A stretch of DNA of 64,000 bases from DATAOG01 sp963782885 (GCA_963782885.1 CAWALL010000002.1:372001-436000), one strand, 5' to 3'; positions 1-9,663 are shown, numbered from the stretch's first letter. A program made the numbers and translations. The notes: generated from the letters alone by a model not told the origin.

Positions 1-2420
1 GAGACCGGATCGAACTGCGGCAGGTAGTTGAGGCCGCCGGCGGGAACCGCCTGGACGGTGTAGCTCGAGCTCTCCTCGACCACGCTCTGCCAGGCCACCT
101 CCAGATTGGCGCCCAGATCGCAGGACAACAGGCGCACCGTGAACAAGCCGCCGTCATTGAGCGCGACCTGGATCACATCCGCAGGCTCCAGGTCGACATG
201 CGCCCAGCTGGCTTTCCACTCGTGGCCGGTCCGCTCCAACCAGGCGCTGTAGAGCTGCCGCAGCACGACATCCATGGCCTCGGCAGCGCTCAAGGTCATC
301 GGGAGGTCGAGGGTCGCCTCGTTCTCCGAGCCCATGGTCGGGTCCGGGCTGCGGATGCGCTGACCGGTCTGCGTGGCGATCTCCCCATCCAGCGCCTGGT
401 CCTGATAGCGGACCGAGAACCGCACCGGCAGATCGACCTCCTGCGCCCGGGTCTCGACGAACGTCTCCTGCTCGCTGATCCGCACCAGATCGTCTTCGCT
501 CAAGGCCCGGGTCACCGGCTGCCCGCGTTTCTTGGCCTTGAGCTTGTGGTCACTCTCGATCAGATCGAACGCGTAGGCAGCGGTGAGCAGCTCCAGGGCG
601 CCGCGGACGCTCACCTGTCGTGAGATCCCGAAACCCCGAACTTCGTCGGTGCCGAGCTCGGTCACATCGAGATCGCCGGCACCGATCCCCACCCGAGCGC
701 AGAGCGCGGTGACCACCTCGTCGAGACCTGAGCTGTCCGAGGAGGTCCGGCCGGGCAGCCACTGCTCGATGCCGCTACTTTGAGTGGGCGTATAGAGCGC
801 GCCGGTGCGCGGGTCGAAGCGGATGACGCCGCTCGTGCCCGTGAAGCCGCCCTGGCTCGAGATCAGGCTGCCGTCGTCGGCCGAGTGCAGGATCACGCTG
901 GTGCCGTTCACCATGCGGATCTTGCCGTCGGTGAAGCGCCCCTGGTGCGGCAGGTCGCCGGCGACCGGCACGTACCAGACGATCCCGTCCGCGGCGCTGT
1001 AGGAGACCAGGTGGCGCACGCCATCCAGGACGCTGATGAACAGGAGCCGATCGTTCTGCTCGTCGTAACAGAGCTGGGTCGCGGTCATCGTGCCGGCGCC
1101 GAGCTCACCGGCGGCGAGCGTGATCAGCTGCGAGGTGACATCGTTCGTGGCCTCGCCGGTCAGCGGATTGATCCTGACCGGCATCTCGACCCGGGCGTGC
1201 AGGAGGTTGACCGTGGCGGTCGGCTGGCCGAGCACGATCGAGGGATAGGCCGCGAACCAGGCCTCGCACGCGCCGAACTCGCTGACACCTCCGACCAGGC
1301 CGCCCGGGCGGCTGGAGACGTTCGGGCCCTGCCAGATCTTCTGGAGGTCGCGGGCGCGGAAGATCGCAGCCGGGGCGCTCAGGAACCCGAGCGCGAGAAC
1401 GAGGTCGACCCGGTCGGTAAGGTCGTAGCCATGGATGGTCGCCAGCTCGACATTACTGGAGAAGCTGGCGCTGGCCACGACCTGGAGCGTGTCGCGGTCG
1501 ATCTTCCGGAAGGACTGCTCAGTGACGCCATGGGTGACATAGATGTTGCCATCGGCGTCGACCGCCTCGATGTCCTCCAGGGCGATGCCGAGATCGGTCT
1601 CGGACACGCGCGCGTCCTCGACCATGCCGGCGACCCGGATGCGGCCGATCTCGTCCAGGTCGGTCTTGTAGTAGAGGTAGCCCCGTGCCGGGTCGAGGCC
1701 GAGGGTGTCGAGGAAGTGGCCGACCGGCGACAGCTTGGTCGCATCGTTGACCACCGCCTGGGGTGCGCCCGCCCACGAGATCTCGGCGCTGATCGGCGGG
1801 ATGCGATTGCCGAACTCGTCCAGGGGGAAGTTCTCGAAGACAATGTAGACCAGATCCCGGTGCGCGGGCACGGCGCCGGCGCCGTGCGTTGCCTCGACCT
1901 GCCGGCGGACCAGCGGGTCCGGCTCCTGGCTGTCGGTGCCCAGGTAGGTCCGGAAGTTGTACTTGCCGGTATTGTGGGTGGCGGCGCCGGCGCCGGGACG
2001 CAGGTCGGCGATCAACCGCTCGCCCGCAAAGATGCGCAGCACCCCGCCGGCCGGCCCCTCGCCGAAGGCCACCGTGAAATTGGCGAAGTACCTGTACTCG
2101 ACGATCTTCTGGCCGCCGCCGAACAGGCCGCCGCCGACCTTTCTGGTGTGCTTGTCCTCGTCGATGTCGGTCGCCCAGATCATGGTGCCGGCGACCTTCT
2201 GGACACCAAAGCACACCGGGATGACGCCGCCGTAGGTCGAGGATGAAACCGACAGGTCCCCGAGCCGCGGCCCCTCGACCTTCGGCCCGCTCGACCCGAA
2301 CAGGAATGCGCCGGCCAGCGCTCCGACAGCAAAACCGATCGGCCCGAACGCCCATCCTCCGGCGATCGACAGGCCGAAGGTCCCGAGCGTGCCGATCGTG
2401 AGCCCGCCGGTGGTCGTCAT
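1..2420 (-). CDS. Phage tail-tip / host-specificity protein (3' end cut by window edge)
   Basis: An open minus-strand frame runs from ATG at 2420 to the window edge with no stop, giving about 806 residues. The N-terminus has a glycine-rich hydrophobic stretch (residues about 5-45) and then the motif LGDLSVSSSTYGGVIPVCFG followed by AGTMIWATDI. This is the signature I associate with tail-tip proteins of siphoviruses and gene transfer agents (Phage-tail_3 type). The last visible residues, GGLNYLPQFDPV, fit that family's C-terminal half. It would form the tip of the tail and contact the host. It starts 3 bases after the DUF2163 gene stops. An NlpC/P60 peptidase gene, often found between the two, is absent. 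Confidence 0.85.
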   Translation of the reverse strand, partial: MTTTGGLTIGTLGTFGLSIAGGWAFGPIGFAVGALAGAFLFGSSGPKVEGPRLGDLSVSSSTYGGVIPVCFGVQKVAGTMIWATDIDEDKHTRKVGGGLFGGGQKIVEYRYFANFTVAFGEGPAGGVLRIFAGERLIADLRPGAGAATHNTGKYNFRTYLGTDSQEPDPLVRRQVEATHGAGAVPAHRDLVYIVFENFPLDEFGNRIPPISAEISWAGAPQAVVNDATKLSPVGHFLDTLGLDPARGYLYYKTDLDEIGRIRVAGMVEDARVSETDLGIALEDIEAVDADGNIYVTHGVTEQSFRKIDRDTLQVVASASFSSNVELATIHGYDLTDRVDLVLALGFLSAPAAIFRARDLQKIWQGPNVSSRPGGLVGGVSEFGACEAWFAAYPSIVLGQPTATVNLLHARVEMPVRINPLTGEATNDVTSQLITLAAGELGAGTMTATQLCYDEQNDRLLFISVLDGVRHLVSYSAADGIVWYVPVAGDLPHQGRFTDGKIRMVNGTSVILHSADDGSLISSQGGFTGTSGVIRFDPRTGALYTPTQSSGIEQWLPGRTSSDSSGLDEVVTALCARVGIGAGDLDVTELGTDEVRGFGISRQVSVRGALELLTAAYAFDLIESDHKLKAKKRGQPVTRALSEDDLVRISEQETFVETRAQEVDLPVRFSVRYQDQALDGEIATQTGQRIRSPDPTMGSENEATLDLPMTLSAAEAMDVVLRQLYSAWLERTGHEWKASWAHVDLEPADVIQVALNDGGLFTVRLLSCDLGANLEVAWQSVVEESSSYTVQAVPAGGLNYLPQFDPV

Positions 2421-2423
2421 GTC

Positions 2424-3521
2424 TCAGGACCCCGCGACAACCGCGACCAGGGCGCCGCCCGGCACGTAGGGCTCACCGCGAAAGTTCCTGGCGTTGCCGT
2501 TCGCGAACGACAAGCTGCCCGGGATCCGGAACTTGTCCCGGCAATCCTCCAGGAGGCGCTTGTGACAACCCGGGTACACCCGGAACTGATCGTTGACCGC
2601 GATCGTCAGACGCGCCGGTTCCCACAGCTCCAGCCGACGCGTGCCTTGGGTCCAGGACTTGACCTCGATGGTCCGGCCGGCATTGGCGCCGGTCTCGAAG
2701 GTCAACGCGCCGTCGTCGAACCAGCCGTCGTCATACGCATCGAGCCCGGCGTCGACCGTGAACACCCGATTGTTGGTGATCACGGCAATCGTCGCCACGC
2801 GCATGAAGCTGTCCCGCGCGGTGAGCACCGCGGTGCCGTCTGTCGTCGGATGGCCGATCGTGGTGTCGTAGGGCGGCTGCGCGGCATCGGTCGTGCCGGC
2901 CGCGGTCACCTCGTAGATCCGGTCCTGGTAGACCTGCGAACCGACGCCGCCGGCGGTCGCCACGCGATAGAATGCCCCGAGCGGGACCGCCTGATCGCGG
3001 CCGAGCACGTCGGGCTTGATCGGGAATTGGCAACGAGCGTCGCCAAGGTCCGCCCGGCACGCCGCGCCATAGAGCTGCAAGGTATTCTGGGCGAGCGGCT
3101 GCGACAGGCCGCGCAGCTCGGCGTGGAAGTAGCCCTGCGGCGTCAGCCGGGTCTCGCCGAGCGTGCCGCGCCGCAGCCGGATCTCGCCGTGGCCATCGGG
3201 ATCTTCCCAGTTGACCAGCGAGAGCGCGATCCCGGCGCCGTCGAACAGGCCGGCGCGCACCTCGTCCTCGACGATCCCGCCCTCGGCGAACAGCCCCACC
3301 AGGTCGAGATTGTCCACAGCAAGCCCGGCATCGCTCCGGATCGCCGTGCGCGCGAAGCCGGCATCGGCCCGGTAGGTATCGCCAGCGAAGACGATGTCCC
3401 GGTCGTGGTCGGTGAAGAAGAACTGCGCGCCGTCCTTCCTCGTGATCCGCCAGATCGCAGCAAGCTGCGTCGTCTCCTCGTCGAGATGCGCCCGCATGGC
3501 GGGCGTGAGATTCTTGGGCAT
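2424..3521 (-). CDS. DUF2163 / BR0599-type phage tail protein
   Basis: 365 residues. The N-terminal part reads ITRKDGAQFFFTDHDRDIVF then LAVDNLDLVGLFAEGGIVED, the DUF2163 pattern. The C-terminal third (CHKRLLEDCRDKFRIPGSLSFA region) is the BR0599 domain, with cysteines near residues 320-335. In gene transfer agents and related siphophages this protein sits in the tail tip between the distal tail protein and the host-specificity protein, matching its place here. I chose ATG 3521 because the longer frame runs into the insertion sequence at 3557. No strong Shine-Dalgarno is visible. A broken second DUF2163 copy lies just upstream, across the insertion sequence. Confidence 0.85.
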   Translation of the reverse strand: MPKNLTPAMRAHLDEETTQLAAIWRITRKDGAQFFFTDHDRDIVFAGDTYRADAGFARTAIRSDAGLAVDNLDLVGLFAEGGIVEDEVRAGLFDGAGIALSLVNWEDPDGHGEIRLRRGTLGETRLTPQGYFHAELRGLSQPLAQNTLQLYGAACRADLGDARCQFPIKPDVLGRDQAVPLGAFYRVATAGGVGSQVYQDRIYEVTAAGTTDAAQPPYDTTIGHPTTDGTAVLTARDSFMRVATIAVITNNRVFTVDAGLDAYDDGWFDDGALTFETGANAGRTIEVKSWTQGTRRLELWEPARLTIAVNDQFRVYPGCHKRLLEDCRDKFRIPGSLSFANGNARNFRGEPYVPGGALVAVVAGS

Positions 3522-3557
3522 GGAAGTCGCAGAGGCTGGAGGGATGGAGAGGTAAGA

Positions 3558-5480
3558 CCGATCTTCGACAGTGGGCGGGGGAGATCGGGCGGTTTTGGCC
3601 GCCAATTGATTGATTTTGTTGAAGCGAGACCGGCGGCGGTGAAGGGATGTGCTGCTAAATAATAGCTCTAGAGAGCGCTTTTATATTGACATTTTGGCCG
3701 GTTCGTGTGCTGCTTTGCGGCATGTTCGTCCGCGAGAAGCAGATCGGCCCCTACCGCTACCTCTACCTGGTCGAGAGCGTCCGCGAGGGTGGCCGTACCA
3801 AGCAGCGGATCATCAAGAACCTCGGCCGCAAGGAAGCCGTCGACGCGAACGGCGACCTCGATCGGCTCGCCCGTTCCGCCGCCCGCATGGCGCAGCGCTC
3901 GATGGTTCTCTCGCTGCTCGACCAGGGCAGCGTGCCGGCGCTCGCTACTCACCGGATCGGACCGCCGCTCGCCTTCGAGCGGCTCTGGCGTGAGACCGGC
4001 TGCCGGGCCGTGATCGAGGGCTTGGCCGCCGAGCGCGGCTTCGGCTTCTCACTCGAACGCGCGTGTTTCCTCACCGTGCTTCACCGGCTGATGGTCTCGG
4101 GCTCGGACCGCTCGGCCGATGCCTGGCGCGAAGACTACCGGATCGACGGCACCGACGACCTCGCGCTGCACCATCTCTACCGGGCGATGGGCTGGCTCGG
4201 CGCGGAGCTGCCGGACGCCGAGCAGACGGACCGCACGCCATTCGCCCCGCGCTGCCTCAAGGATATGGTGGAGGAGCGGCTGTTCGAAGCCCGCCGCGAC
4301 CTGTTCAGCGAGCTGTCGGTGGTCTTCATGGACACCACCAGTCTCTACTTCGAGGGCGCGGGCGGCGAGACCCTCGGCCAGCGGGGCCACTCCAAGGACC
4401 ACCGGCCCGACCTGATGCAGATGGTCGTCGCCGTGGTCATGGATCAACGTGGCCGGCCGCTCTGCTGCGAGATGTGGCCGGGCAACACCACCGACGTCAC
4501 GGCCCTGATCCCGGTGGTCGACCGCCTGCGCCGGCGGTTCGGGATCGCTCGGGTGTGCGTGGTGGCCGATCGCGGGATGATCAGCGCCCAGACCCTCGCC
4601 GCTCTGGAGGCGCGCGGCCTCGAGTACGTGCTCGGGGTCCGCGAACGGACCACCAAGGAGGTTCGCACCCTGGTGCTGGACGACGACGGCCCGTTTGTCC
4701 CGCTCACCATCCCGCGCCAGAGTCGACCGGACACCGAACTCGAGGCCAAGGCGGTAACCCTCGGCGGCCGCCGCTACATCGTCTGTCGCAACCTGGCCGA
4801 GGCGGAGAAGGACGCCGCCGACCGGGAGGCGATCGTGGCCAGCCTGCGCCGAGCACTCCGGCACGGCGACAAGGCGCTGGTCGGCAACCGCGGCTACCGG
4901 CGCTTTCTGAAGGCGCCTGAGGTCGGCTTTGCGATCGACGAAGCGCGGATCGCCGAGGACGCGCGCTTCGACGGGATCTTCGTCTTACGCACCAACACCA
5001 CGCTCGACCCCCTCCAGGCGATGCTGCGCTACCGCGAGCTGCAGGGGGTCGAGCAGCTGTTCCGAAGCGCCAAATCCCTGCTGGCGACCCGGCCGATCTT
5101 CCACAAACGCGACGCGACCATCCGCGGCCACGTGTTCTGTTCGTTCCTCGCCCTGGTGCTGCAGAAGGCGCTCCGCGATCGCCTGGCGGCAGCCGGCCTC
5201 GACTTCGAATGGGCCGACGTCCTGCGCGACCTGGATCGTCTCCAGGAGGTCGAGGTCGAGCAGGACGGCAAACGGTTCGTTCTCCGTACCCCGACCGCCG
5301 GCTCGGCCGGCAAGCTCTTCCAGACGCTGCGCGTCGCGCTGCCGCCGAACCTCCGCGACGCCGCCTCCCAGCCCGACGACACTCCCGCCGAACCCGCCCT
5401 CTTGTAGTGCTAAGCCCATTCTCGCGCGCTGTAAGCGTCTGAGAATCCGATCTTTCTCAGATCGCGGTGTCGAAGATCGG
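3558..5480 (+). mobile_element. IS1634-family insertion sequence, copy 1
   Basis: 1,923 bp element. Its ends carry the 13-bp inverted repeat CCGATCTTCGACA, at 3558-3570 and inverted at 5468-5480. It is flanked by the 5-bp target duplication TAAGA at 3553-3557 and 5481-5485. As far as I can compare them, it is identical to the copy at 54478-56400. Removing it and one TAAGA joins the DUF2163 fragment at 5486 directly to the leader of the intact DUF2163 gene, so it landed within or beside the broken copy. Identical copies with intact duplications imply recent transposition. Confidence 0.95.
3722..5407 (+). CDS. IS1634-family DDE transposase (copy 1)
   Basis: 561 residues from ATG 3722 (MFVREKQIGPYRYLYLVES). 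This start matches the usual N-terminus of the family; an upstream in-frame start at 3686 exists but adds unrelated sequence. The first DDE aspartate lies in VVFMDTTSLYFEG, the second in VCVVADRGMIS, and the glutamate region in YRELQGVEQLFRSAKS near residue 450. These are IS4-superfamily features. It cuts and pastes the element that encodes it. It is identical in length and sequence to the gene at 54642-56327. Confidence 0.95.
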   Translation: MFVREKQIGPYRYLYLVESVREGGRTKQRIIKNLGRKEAVDANGDLDRLARSAARMAQRSMVLSLLDQGSVPALATHRIGPPLAFERLWRETGCRAVIEGLAAERGFGFSLERACFLTVLHRLMVSGSDRSADAWREDYRIDGTDDLALHHLYRAMGWLGAELPDAEQTDRTPFAPRCLKDMVEERLFEARRDLFSELSVVFMDTTSLYFEGAGGETLGQRGHSKDHRPDLMQMVVAVVMDQRGRPLCCEMWPGNTTDVTALIPVVDRLRRRFGIARVCVVADRGMISAQTLAALEARGLEYVLGVRERTTKEVRTLVLDDDGPFVPLTIPRQSRPDTELEAKAVTLGGRRYIVCRNLAEAEKDAADREAIVASLRRALRHGDKALVGNRGYRRFLKAPEVGFAIDEARIAEDARFDGIFVLRTNTTLDPLQAMLRYRELQGVEQLFRSAKSLLATRPIFHKRDATIRGHVFCSFLALVLQKALRDRLAAAGLDFEWADVLRDLDRLQEVEVEQDGKRFVLRTPTAGSAGKLFQTLRVALPPNLRDAASQPDDTPAEPALL

Positions 5481-5485
5481 TAAGA

Positions 5486-5690
5486 GAGCTGTCAGGTAGG
5501 TCTGCAGGTCCTCTGCCGCGATTCCGTCGGAGAAAACGCTCTCGAGGTCGAGATTGTCGATCGCAAGGTCAGCCGTGGTGCAGACCTGTAGGTGACGCGG
5601 TCGACCTCGAGGCGGCCGACGTGATCGCTGAAGCCGACAACGGCACCATCGCGGCGGATGATCTGCTGGCACTGGCGAGCGTCGTCACCT
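5486..5690 (-). pseudogene. Fragment of a second DUF2163 tail gene, frameshifted
   Basis: Two minus-strand frames together spell a DUF2163 N-terminus. One reads IIRRDGAVVGFSDHVGRLEV; the next, after a frame change near 5590, reads LAIDNLDLESVFSDGIAAED. These align by eye with ITRKDGAQFFFTDHDRDIVF and LAVDNLDLVGLFAEGGIVED of the intact gene at 2424-3521, but the sequences are clearly diverged, so this is not a recent duplication. Only about 65 codons remain. It is probably left from another prophage, or from recombination that brought in the adjacent flavoprotein and channel genes. Confidence 0.75.
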
Positions 5691-6051
5691 CGCCCGCGAG
5701 GTGCTGAGCGAGAGCCGCTGACACGGTCTACGCTCCAGCGTGCCTTTTGGGCCCGCGCGATCGACGGTGTTGACCGGGAAAACAACAGGGGGACGCCGAG
5801 GAAACGAGAACCCAGTGCTTTAAGTCGGATACGCCACGGCGATCCTGACCAGGCAATGTGGCAACCCGGAGGGGCTCCATCGCCAGATGGCAGCGCTCGA
5901 ACGAGGATGAAGCGAAGCGTCACGCGCACTGCCACCCAAGCATCCCCCGTCCGACCGGCGACGCGTTCGCTCGAGCCGGCCCTGCCGCGCCGCCGCGCCG
6001 TCTCCGCAACCCGCAGCCTTTCTCGTCCCCGCGAAAGCGGGCCGGCGGGCT
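5691..6051. other. Gene-free spacer between DUF2163 fragment and flavoprotein gene
   Basis: I see no supportable gene in these 361 bases. The open frames crossing it show no family resemblance and no plausible translation start. No clear terminator for the flavoprotein gene ending at 6052 was found. It may be scrambled remnant DNA at an insertion boundary. Confidence 0.5.
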
Positions 6052-7491
6052 TCAGCCGCCGGGGCCGCAGTCGAGGCACTGCGGCACCAGCTCCGGGCCC
6101 ATGCGCAGCTGGCGGTTGAGATGGCGCAGCCCGGTGCGCAGACCCTCCTCGATCACCGGGTGATAGTACGGCATCGAGAGCATCTCGGGCACGCTCAGGC
6201 CCTGCTGCGCCGCCCAGGCGAGCAGGTGGCCGACGTGCTCGGCCGCCGGGCCGATCATCTCCGCGCCCAGGAACAGCCCGGTGCCGTGCGCGCCGTACAG
6301 GCGCAGCAGCCCGCGGTTGGCGTTGATCACCCGGCTGCGGCCCTGATCCTCGAACGACACCTCGCCGATCGCGTGGTCGATGCGCTCGGCCTGCAGCTGC
6401 CTGTAGGACTTGCCGGCGGTGGCGATCTGAGGATCGCAGAACACGATGCCGAGCGGCGCGCGTCGATGCTGTGCGCGCACGTCCGGGTAGCGCCCGGCAT
6501 TGTCGCCGGCGATCTTACCCTCGTCCGTCGCCTCGTGCAGCAGCGGGACTTGGTCGTCGGCATCGCCGGCGATGAAGATGTGGCTGTCGCCGCACTGCCC
6601 GGTGAAGCGGTCGAACAGGGGCACGCCCTTGTCGTCCAGCTCGAGGGTCGTGTTCTCCAGGCCGAGCCGGTCGACGTTGGGGCGCCTGCCCGTTGCCGCG
6701 AGCAGAAGGTCGAAGCGCTCGGTGCCCGCGCCCCCACCGGCCTCCCGGAACGCGACTTCGACCTTGTCGTCGCGGCGCTGGATGGCGCCGACCTCGGCGT
6801 CCGGGTTGAACGGAAACTCGGCGGCGAACGTCCTCGCGGCATAGTCCCTGACCTCCGGGTCGCTCAGCGGCCCGACCGCGCCGCCCCTCCCGAACAGGCG
6901 CACGCGCACGCCGAGGCGGTGGAGCGCCTGGCCGAGCTCGAGCCCGATGATGCCGCCGCCGAACACCACGACGGATTCGGGCAGGTCCTGCCAGTCGAAC
7001 ACATCGTCGCTGGTTGCCAGCAGATCGCCGACCTCGGCGAAGAAGGAAGGATAGGTGGGGCGCGAGCCGGTAGCGATCAGGATCCGGCCCGCCTCGACCA
7101 GCGTGTCCTCGCCGACCTGGAGCCGGTGGTCGTCGATGAAGCGGGCATATCCGGCCAGGCGATGCTCTGGCGGAAAACCCTCCACCACCTCGAGCACGGA
7201 GCCCACGAAGTAATCGCGCAAATCACGCACCCGTCGCATCACTGCCCGGCCATCGATGCGCGGCGGCCCGGCATGGATGCCGAACACCGGCGTCTCGCGC
7301 ACGGCGTGCGCCGCCTCGGCCGCAGCGATCAGCAGCTTGCTCGGCATGCAGCCGACCCGGGCGCAGGTGGTGCCGTGCGGCCCGCCCTCGATCAGGACCA
7401 GAGAATCGATGTGCTCGCGCACCCGGCGATAGGCCGCGAGCCCCGCGGTCCCGGCCCCGATGATCGCGACGTCCACCTTCCGTTCTATCAT
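6052..7491 (-). CDS. Dihydrolipoyl-dehydrogenase-like flavoprotein disulfide reductase
   Basis: 479 residues. The FAD-binding GAGTAG is at residues 12-17, and the redox-active CxxxxC (TCARVGCMPSK) uses Cys43 and Cys48. A second Rossmann motif, VVFGGGIIGLELGQ, binds NAD(P). ATGRRPN and the FAD motif IFIAGDADD follow. The dimer-interface catalytic His is in YYHPVIEEGL near residue 444. This fits class I pyridine-nucleotide disulfide oxidoreductases; without a lipoyl acyltransferase neighbour the substrate is unknown. ATG 7491 was chosen because MIERKVDVAIIGAG is the normal N-terminus and GGGAGG lies just upstream. It is a chromosomal-type gene inside the tail operon, transcribed in the same direction as the phage genes. 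Confidence 0.9.
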   Translation of the reverse strand: MIERKVDVAIIGAGTAGLAAYRRVREHIDSLVLIEGGPHGTTCARVGCMPSKLLIAAAEAAHAVRETPVFGIHAGPPRIDGRAVMRRVRDLRDYFVGSVLEVVEGFPPEHRLAGYARFIDDHRLQVGEDTLVEAGRILIATGSRPTYPSFFAEVGDLLATSDDVFDWQDLPESVVVFGGGIIGLELGQALHRLGVRVRLFGRGGAVGPLSDPEVRDYAARTFAAEFPFNPDAEVGAIQRRDDKVEVAFREAGGGAGTERFDLLLAATGRRPNVDRLGLENTTLELDDKGVPLFDRFTGQCGDSHIFIAGDADDQVPLLHEATDEGKIAGDNAGRYPDVRAQHRRAPLGIVFCDPQIATAGKSYRQLQAERIDHAIGEVSFEDQGRSRVINANRGLLRLYGAHGTGLFLGAEMIGPAAEHVGHLLAWAAQQGLSVPEMLSMPYYHPVIEEGLRTGLRHLNRQLRMGPELVPQCLDCGPGG

Positions 7492-7591
7492 GGCTGCCCT
7501 CCCGCAATTCATTTTCTGCGCCGACGCTCCTGGAGCGGAACATAGCACCGTCCCACCCACTCGCCAGCGCCGCCTCGATCCTTCGAGTTGA

Positions 7592-8683
7592 TCAGTTTCC
7601 CAAACCGCGCTCCACCAAAGAACGCCAGTCCTCGGTTTGGATGAAACGCAACAAAACTCAATTCAGCGGTTCACGAAGATTGCTTCCACTCGGCAGAGCA
7701 ATCCCATAATACTGACGGTCGAACGTCTGCGGTAGCACCTGTAGCTGGCCTCGAAAATTACTGTTGACGAGATATTGCATGATCGGGGCATCTTCGACAA
7801 AGGCGTCGATTTCGCCGTCAGCGAGCGCCTGCAAGCCTGCGCTCGTGCCGGCGAAGCTCGCAGCCACAATACCCTGGTTCTCGAGGAAGGCGGCGCTGGA
7901 AGTGCCCTCGACGGTGCCGACACGGACTGACCTGAGGTCAGAGAATCCTTTGACGGGCCCACCGAGCTCACTGATCGTAAGAGAAGATGTGATTGCGGCC
8001 GTAAAGCTCGAAAGGATGATGATCGACGCAAACATCCAAATGATGGCGACGATCCTGCCGCCAAGTGTTTTCGGCGCCTTGTCGCCATAGCCGACCGTCG
8101 TCATCGTGACCGCGGACCACCAAATGCCGCTGCCGACGCCCCTGGCCGCCCCGCCCCCGAACATCTCAGGACTGCGCCGTTCAAAGAGCCAAACCACAAA
8201 TCCTGCAATGCACAGGACCAATATCAGAGCGGCCAGCACGTAGAGAAAATGGATCGTAAGGAAGCGCTCCGCTGCGTTCAACCACCCCTGGGCCGCACTC
8301 CTCTGAGGAACGGCAATTCCGAGCCCTGCGATGTAGAACGGGTGAGTGAAATCCATGACAGCCTCGCGATCGGACGTGATTGTGATGGCAGCCACGCCCA
8401 CATCGAGTGAGCCCTCCTCGACATCCTTGAGCAGATCCGTGAACTTGCGGTCATGCAGCTGGAATTCCCATCCGAGTTCGGCCGCCAGTTCACGCCAGAG
8501 GTCGATGCCGATCCCGAGCCACTCTCCGTCATCGGCCTTCCAGGCAAACGGCGGAGCATTGGTTGTACCGACGCGCAGAACACCAGGCGAGGGTTCCTGC
8601 GCACCTGCCGGGCCCGCGACCATCGCCAGCGCCGCCAGCAGCAACCCGAACCTCTTCCAGATCTTCGATAGTGACGGGTTCAT
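7592..8683 (-). pseudogene. GluR0-like ligand-gated K+ channel, 3' end cut off by in-frame TGA
   Basis: The reading frame starts at ATG 8683 after GGGACAGG, with a signal peptide (residues 1-28). A periplasmic ligand-binding lobe (SBP_bac_3 type) is split around a two-helix pore: a helix at 143-167, the K+ selectivity filter TTVGYGD at 195-201, and a helix at about 210-234. The second lobe ends prematurely at TGA 7658-7660 after LREPLN. Beyond that stop the same frame continues VLLRFIQTEDWRSLVERGLG to a TGA at 7592-7594, which is the expected C-terminus of this family. The natural protein was about 363 residues. Loss of 21 residues may or may not abolish function. Confidence 0.85.
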
Positions 8684-9058
8684 CAACCTGTCCCTATGCC
8701 GTCTTTTCCGTCGATCAGAGCAGCACACGACCACGCGCTCGGCCGAGCAAGGGTGACAGGCCGGGACCCACCGCTCAACTGTCGTGCGCCCGTGCCTCAA
8801 ACCTTCGACAGGCCACGCGTCGGCTTAGCCCGACGCCGCTTCAACACTCCGCATCCGATCTTCGCCGCCATTGCCGACCATAGCCAGGGGGCCGACACCC
8901 GCGCGTCGCAGCTCCGGCAGCCGCGCTGCCAACCTGCTGAGGTGACTGCACCACGACAACCAGGAACGGTCCGAGGTTGGTGTCCCTCACCAGCCATCGG
9001 TCGCTTGGCACGAGCTCGCGCCTGAACAACGTTGCCCAAGGCGCTCACTCACGGATGA
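8684..9058. other. Gene-free spacer between channel gene and DUF2460
   Basis: 375 bases at the right boundary of the non-phage insert. Short minus-strand frames (for example 8841-9029) resemble nothing I recognise and lack a convincing start. It should contain the channel gene's promoter, but I could not pick out a clear -35/-10 pair. Confidence 0.4.
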
Positions 9059-9661
9059 TCAGGTCCTGAGCTCGACGATCGGGATCTGCTGCCAGTTGTG
9101 CAGCCGGTAGGTCTCGATGGTCACCGCCATGTGGTCGGTGTCGAACCGCACCGGCACATCGAACTCGAAGTCGACGGTGACCTCGACGCCGAGCGCCGGC
9201 GGCGTCCCGAACGTGACGAGCCCGGTCGTCGTGTCGACCGACCAGCCCGAGAGCTGCTCGACGTCGTCCAGGTAGACCTTCACCGTGCCCGCGACCGGCT
9301 TGGTGATGGTGCGGACCTCGATCACGCTGCCGGACGGGTAGTGCTTCACCAGCTGGAACTGGGTCTGGGCACCGTCGCCTGTCCCCAGCAGCTGCCCGGT
9401 GGCCTTGTAGTCGGTCCAGTCCTTGAACCGGAAGCCGTACGCCTTGCCCATGCGCGCCCGGAAGAACGCGATCAGCTCGTCGATCTGCGCCTGCTTCTTG
9501 AGCCCGCTCGCGACATCCCACCGGCCGCGCGCTTCCGACCAGTTGACGTTGCGCTTCTCGTGGCCGCTGCCGGTCGCCACCACCGTGGTCGCGAATTTGG
9601 GGCCGCCAGTGGCGCCGTAGGCGATGTTGTCCGGAAACCGGACCTCGTGGAAGCTGGTCAT
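9059..9661 (-). CDS. DUF2460 phage distal tail protein
   Basis: 200 residues, beginning FHEVRFPDNIAYGATGGPKF and containing KRNVNWSEARGRWDVASGLK and ARMGKAYGFRFKDWTDYKAT. These are the characteristic blocks of DUF2460, which corresponds to the distal tail protein (gp12 type) in gene transfer agents. It would cap the end of the tail tube and hold the baseplate or tip. Its expected partner, DUF2163, lies 5.5 kb away because the channel, flavoprotein and insertion sequence occupy the junction. The gene itself looks intact. Confidence 0.9.
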   Translation of the reverse strand: MTSFHEVRFPDNIAYGATGGPKFATTVVATGSGHEKRNVNWSEARGRWDVASGLKKQAQIDELIAFFRARMGKAYGFRFKDWTDYKATGQLLGTGDGAQTQFQLVKHYPSGSVIEVRTITKPVAGTVKVYLDDVEQLSGWSVDTTTGLVTFGTPPALGVEVTVDFEFDVPVRFDTDHMAVTIETYRLHNWQQIPIVELRT

Positions 9662-9663
9662 GG

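Noticed and set aside
780..2246. Plus-strand open frame (488 codons)
   Set aside because: Antisense shadow of the tail-tip gene, which reads continuously on the minus strand with recognisable motifs.
8797..9048. Small minus-strand ORF at the insert border
   Set aside because: No ribosome site, no recognisable family, and overlapping frames of similar quality.
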